Of a DNA stretch of 64,000 nucleotides, positions 63,691 to 64,000 are shown piece after piece. How positions within the stretch are numbered: the stretch's first letter is position 1; every line of letters begins with the position of its first letter. Below the pieces are notes generated by a model. It ran no database searches. It was given only the letters and a program-made list of their open reading frames with translations, and was not told the origin of the DNA. The position numbers and the translations under genes are program-made. Source of the stretch: Asterias rubens (Eukaryota; Echinodermata; Asteroidea; Forcipulatida; Asteriidae); contig NC_047063.1 of assembly GCF_902459465.1 (NCBI RefSeq), positions 14,817,343-14,881,342 of the forward strand, written 5' to 3'.

Positions 63691-64000
63691 ATTCATAACT
63701 TCAAACCTTTCTTTTTGTAAAAATGTAGTAAGCACCTTGAGTATCTTATTGGTAGATACGTGCCCTTTGTAAGACTTTGATACTTTTATTTATTATTACT
63801 AATGTTATTAATTATTGTCAAAACTTTACGGAAAACTGGAAGTTGGAAAATTCTAATTTTCCAACTTAAAGTTTGAAGTCCATATTTATCCATCTGATCT
63901 ATTTGATGGAGGTATGCATAAAGGGTAAAATGTTATTAGTGAATAATAGTTCAATTTCACAGACACATTTAAAAGAAAATGGTTAGCAGTGTTATATTCT

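Overview
This is a eukaryotic, AT-rich, repeat-dense nuclear window. Three genes have short exons, GT-AG introns and conserved animal proteins. The many palindromic MITEs and tRNA-derived SINEs, and the style of these elements, suggest a marine invertebrate deuterostome, most likely an echinoderm (inference from repeat style and protein divergence; no search was run).

Layout. 1-5 kb: MITE, SINE and degenerate-minisatellite debris, then a single-exon ORF (4488-4988, +) whose product starts MGC, a dual-acylation signature. 5975-12061 (+): a complete seven-exon NAA10 (catalytic subunit of the NatA N-terminal acetyltransferase), collinear with the human enzyme through the GNAT fold and ending at a polyadenylation signal at 12166. 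14762-22124 (-): a seven-exon, 640-residue protein with two EF-hands, probably the EFCAB12 orthologue. 26794-36760 (-): a MEST homologue (alpha/beta hydrolase) with one 5'UTR exon and eleven coding positions. One of these positions is present as two interchangeable 41-nt exons separated by a 66-nt intron, which reads as a mutually exclusive exon pair.

37-49 kb is transposon territory: a degenerate DIRS-like retroelement (40.4-41.8 kb), an LTR retrotransposon with recognisable LTR, primer-binding site and integrase tail (43.1-44.5 kb), and a 143-bp satellite array (45.2-46.6 kb) apparently expanded from the interior of that same retroelement. 50-61 kb is built of tandem segmental duplications: two units of about 4 kb, then two of about 1 kb, with a 41-43-bp minisatellite inside. 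61-64 kb holds a LINE-type remnant and SINE/MITE fragments.

The three recognised genes serve unrelated functions (protein acetylation, a calcium-binding protein, a membrane hydrolase); nothing suggests they act together. All exon boundaries were deduced by hand from splice-site consensus, reading-frame continuity and remembered family sequence, so individual junctions could be off by a few bases.
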